Of a stretch of 64,000 bases of DNA, positions 62,805-64,000 are shown piece by piece. Made by a program: the position numbers and the translations under genes. Within the stretch, counting starts at the first letter, position 1. Every line of letters starts with the position of its first letter. Under the pieces are notes generated by a model. The model worked only from the letters and a program-made list of their open reading frames with translations, was not told the origin of the DNA and did not search any database. Where the stretch lies: contig JAECUM010004966.1 in NCBI GenBank assembly GCA_016617855.1, positions 62,001 through 126,000 on the forward strand, written 5' to 3'. The DNA is from Megalonaias nervosa. Its lineage: Eukaryota > Mollusca > Bivalvia > Unionida > Unionidae.

Positions 62805-64000
62805 CTTTAATGACACAATAAATACAAGTTTGGTAAATCAAGTTTGCTTGAAAACATGTTTAGGAGAGCTCATATACTATGCCATCTTCTGTCTTTCTGT
62901 AAACATAATTTAAGTCTGTGTGTCTCTATTAGATACAATACTTATGCAACGGGTATCATGAGAGAGAAGGCGAAAATGAATGGTAAATCATACATGTAAC
63001 AGAATAGAGTGGTTAGCATGGGATTAGGAAAGAGGAAAAGATCTGCCAAATTTGGTCAGAAGTTTTCTCATCGGGTTGATTTTTATCACCCCCGTTTTTG
63101 GCACAACTATTGGGCAACTTTCTTCATTCACATGCAAGGCAAATGAACAACAGTTGCTTACTACCTTTTAAGTTTTCTTGTATATGAGATTGAAAAAGTG
63201 AATATGTCCATGTGCTGGTTCATGTACAGAAATAAATTTGTAAATTCAAAAGAATATTACTTTTGTTTATTCTTTATTCCTTCAAGCATTTCAGCACTGT
63301 CATCATGAATACTCTCAAAGTCTTTTTGTTTAATTAAATAATTGTTATTATGTCAATTACACTACTGTTTATAGGGTGTGATATAAACAACTTCTTAGCA
63401 TCTATATACAATATTTGTATACAAAAATACTAAGACTAAAGAAACCACTAAATACCCTTCGCTGTCGTTGACTGTAAAACCAAAATTGTTTACATAATCA
63501 TGCTCAATATAGGCCCTTTAAAGTATGTTATTGATGCAATAAATAAAGTCGACCATACAAATTTAAAACAACTGATATAGGTTTCCTATGGTCATGTTAT
63601 AAAAATGTGTCAGTGTGTTGGTACAATGTACAAAGCATCTCGTTTTGATTTTTATGAATCTCAAATAATTAGTTAAGGTCTATTAAGGTCCAATTGTAGA
63701 GTGCAAATGACATATAGTTTTTTTCTTCTCTTAATTATTCATTACCAGTAAATAATTTATATTGGGAAGGACTTTGAAGTTTCCACCTGAACAGACATCA
63801 ATATGTTTATCAAGTTTTAATAATCTAAGATCTTCTCTTCTTGCTTACTATGTACTGTCTAGCTCTTTCTAAATTTATTTTTCATCTTACCTATGTAAAA
63901 TGCTTCTTATTTCACACATGTCAATGCATAAATCACATTTTTCTAATTGCAGCCCATGTCCTGTACAAAATTTATATATCCTACCATTTTTAAATTTATC
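62805..64000. other. Intron upstream of exon 1 of those seen
   Basis: No coding block, repeat array or transposon end recognised to the edge of the window. The next 5' exon should end in phase 1. Confidence 0.5.

Overview
The window reads as animal nuclear DNA, most likely from a mollusc and plausibly a bivalve. It is strongly A+T-rich, with introns averaging about 2 kb, many (TA)n and trinucleotide tracts, tRNA-derived SINEs, fossil LINEs and cut-and-paste transposons. It also holds degenerate tandem repeats carrying 'tgaccttgac' and 'accaagtttcat' phrases of a kind I associate with molluscan genomes; that taxonomic link is from memory, not from a search. No bacterial operon, CRISPR array, functional tRNA or rRNA is visible.

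Almost the whole window is one gene on the minus strand. I found 27 coding exons between 62804 (most 5') and 1706 (most 3'). All have AG acceptors and GT donors, and reading phase is conserved across all 26 joins. Together they encode about 1,676 residues, and both ends of the gene lie outside the window. The product is a large, probably secreted or cell-surface protein. It has repeated fibronectin-III-like beta modules separated by '(S)NGFYVD.TPP' type linkers (exons 1-14 and 20-22), a middle part rich in Cys and N-glycosylation sequons (exons 15-20), and a separate C-terminal region (exons 23-27) with a dibasic KYRR site. I do not know a function for this family.

The introns carry the rest. 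Going up the coordinates: a decayed bivalve-style repeat (0.4-1.2 kb); a roughly 140-bp degenerate tandem array (3.0-8.6 kb) into which two TA-targeting DNA transposons have inserted, one a Tigger/pogo element with a broken transposase (3514-5787) and one lacking a recognisable transposase (6870-8437); a SINE (11.9 kb); an endonuclease/reverse-transcriptase LINE fossil (15.3-17.4 kb); a ~160-bp degenerate array (17.9-18.9 kb); a 205-bp tandem pair (21.7-22.1 kb); a putative 2.2-kb inverted-repeat element (23.7-26.0 kb); a ~38-bp minisatellite of about 40 copies ending at a SINE (29.7-31.3 kb); another inverted-repeat transposon (34.2-36.2 kb); a hAT transposase remnant (40.0-40.4 kb); two SINEs (44.4-45.5 kb); two related jockey-like LINE remnants (48.4-51.6 kb); and various palindromes, small hairpin MITEs and microsatellites.

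The points I would follow up are in the gene itself. Two introns begin with tandem copies of the preceding exon's last bases together with its 5' splice site (80 bp x 4 at 41.0 kb; 96 bp x 2 at 27.7 kb), giving rows of competing donors. The intron after exon 24 opens with an in-frame hydrophobic tail, a stop and an AATAAA, which could make a membrane- or GPI-anchored short form. Two further introns have trinucleotide microsatellites starting at the donor.
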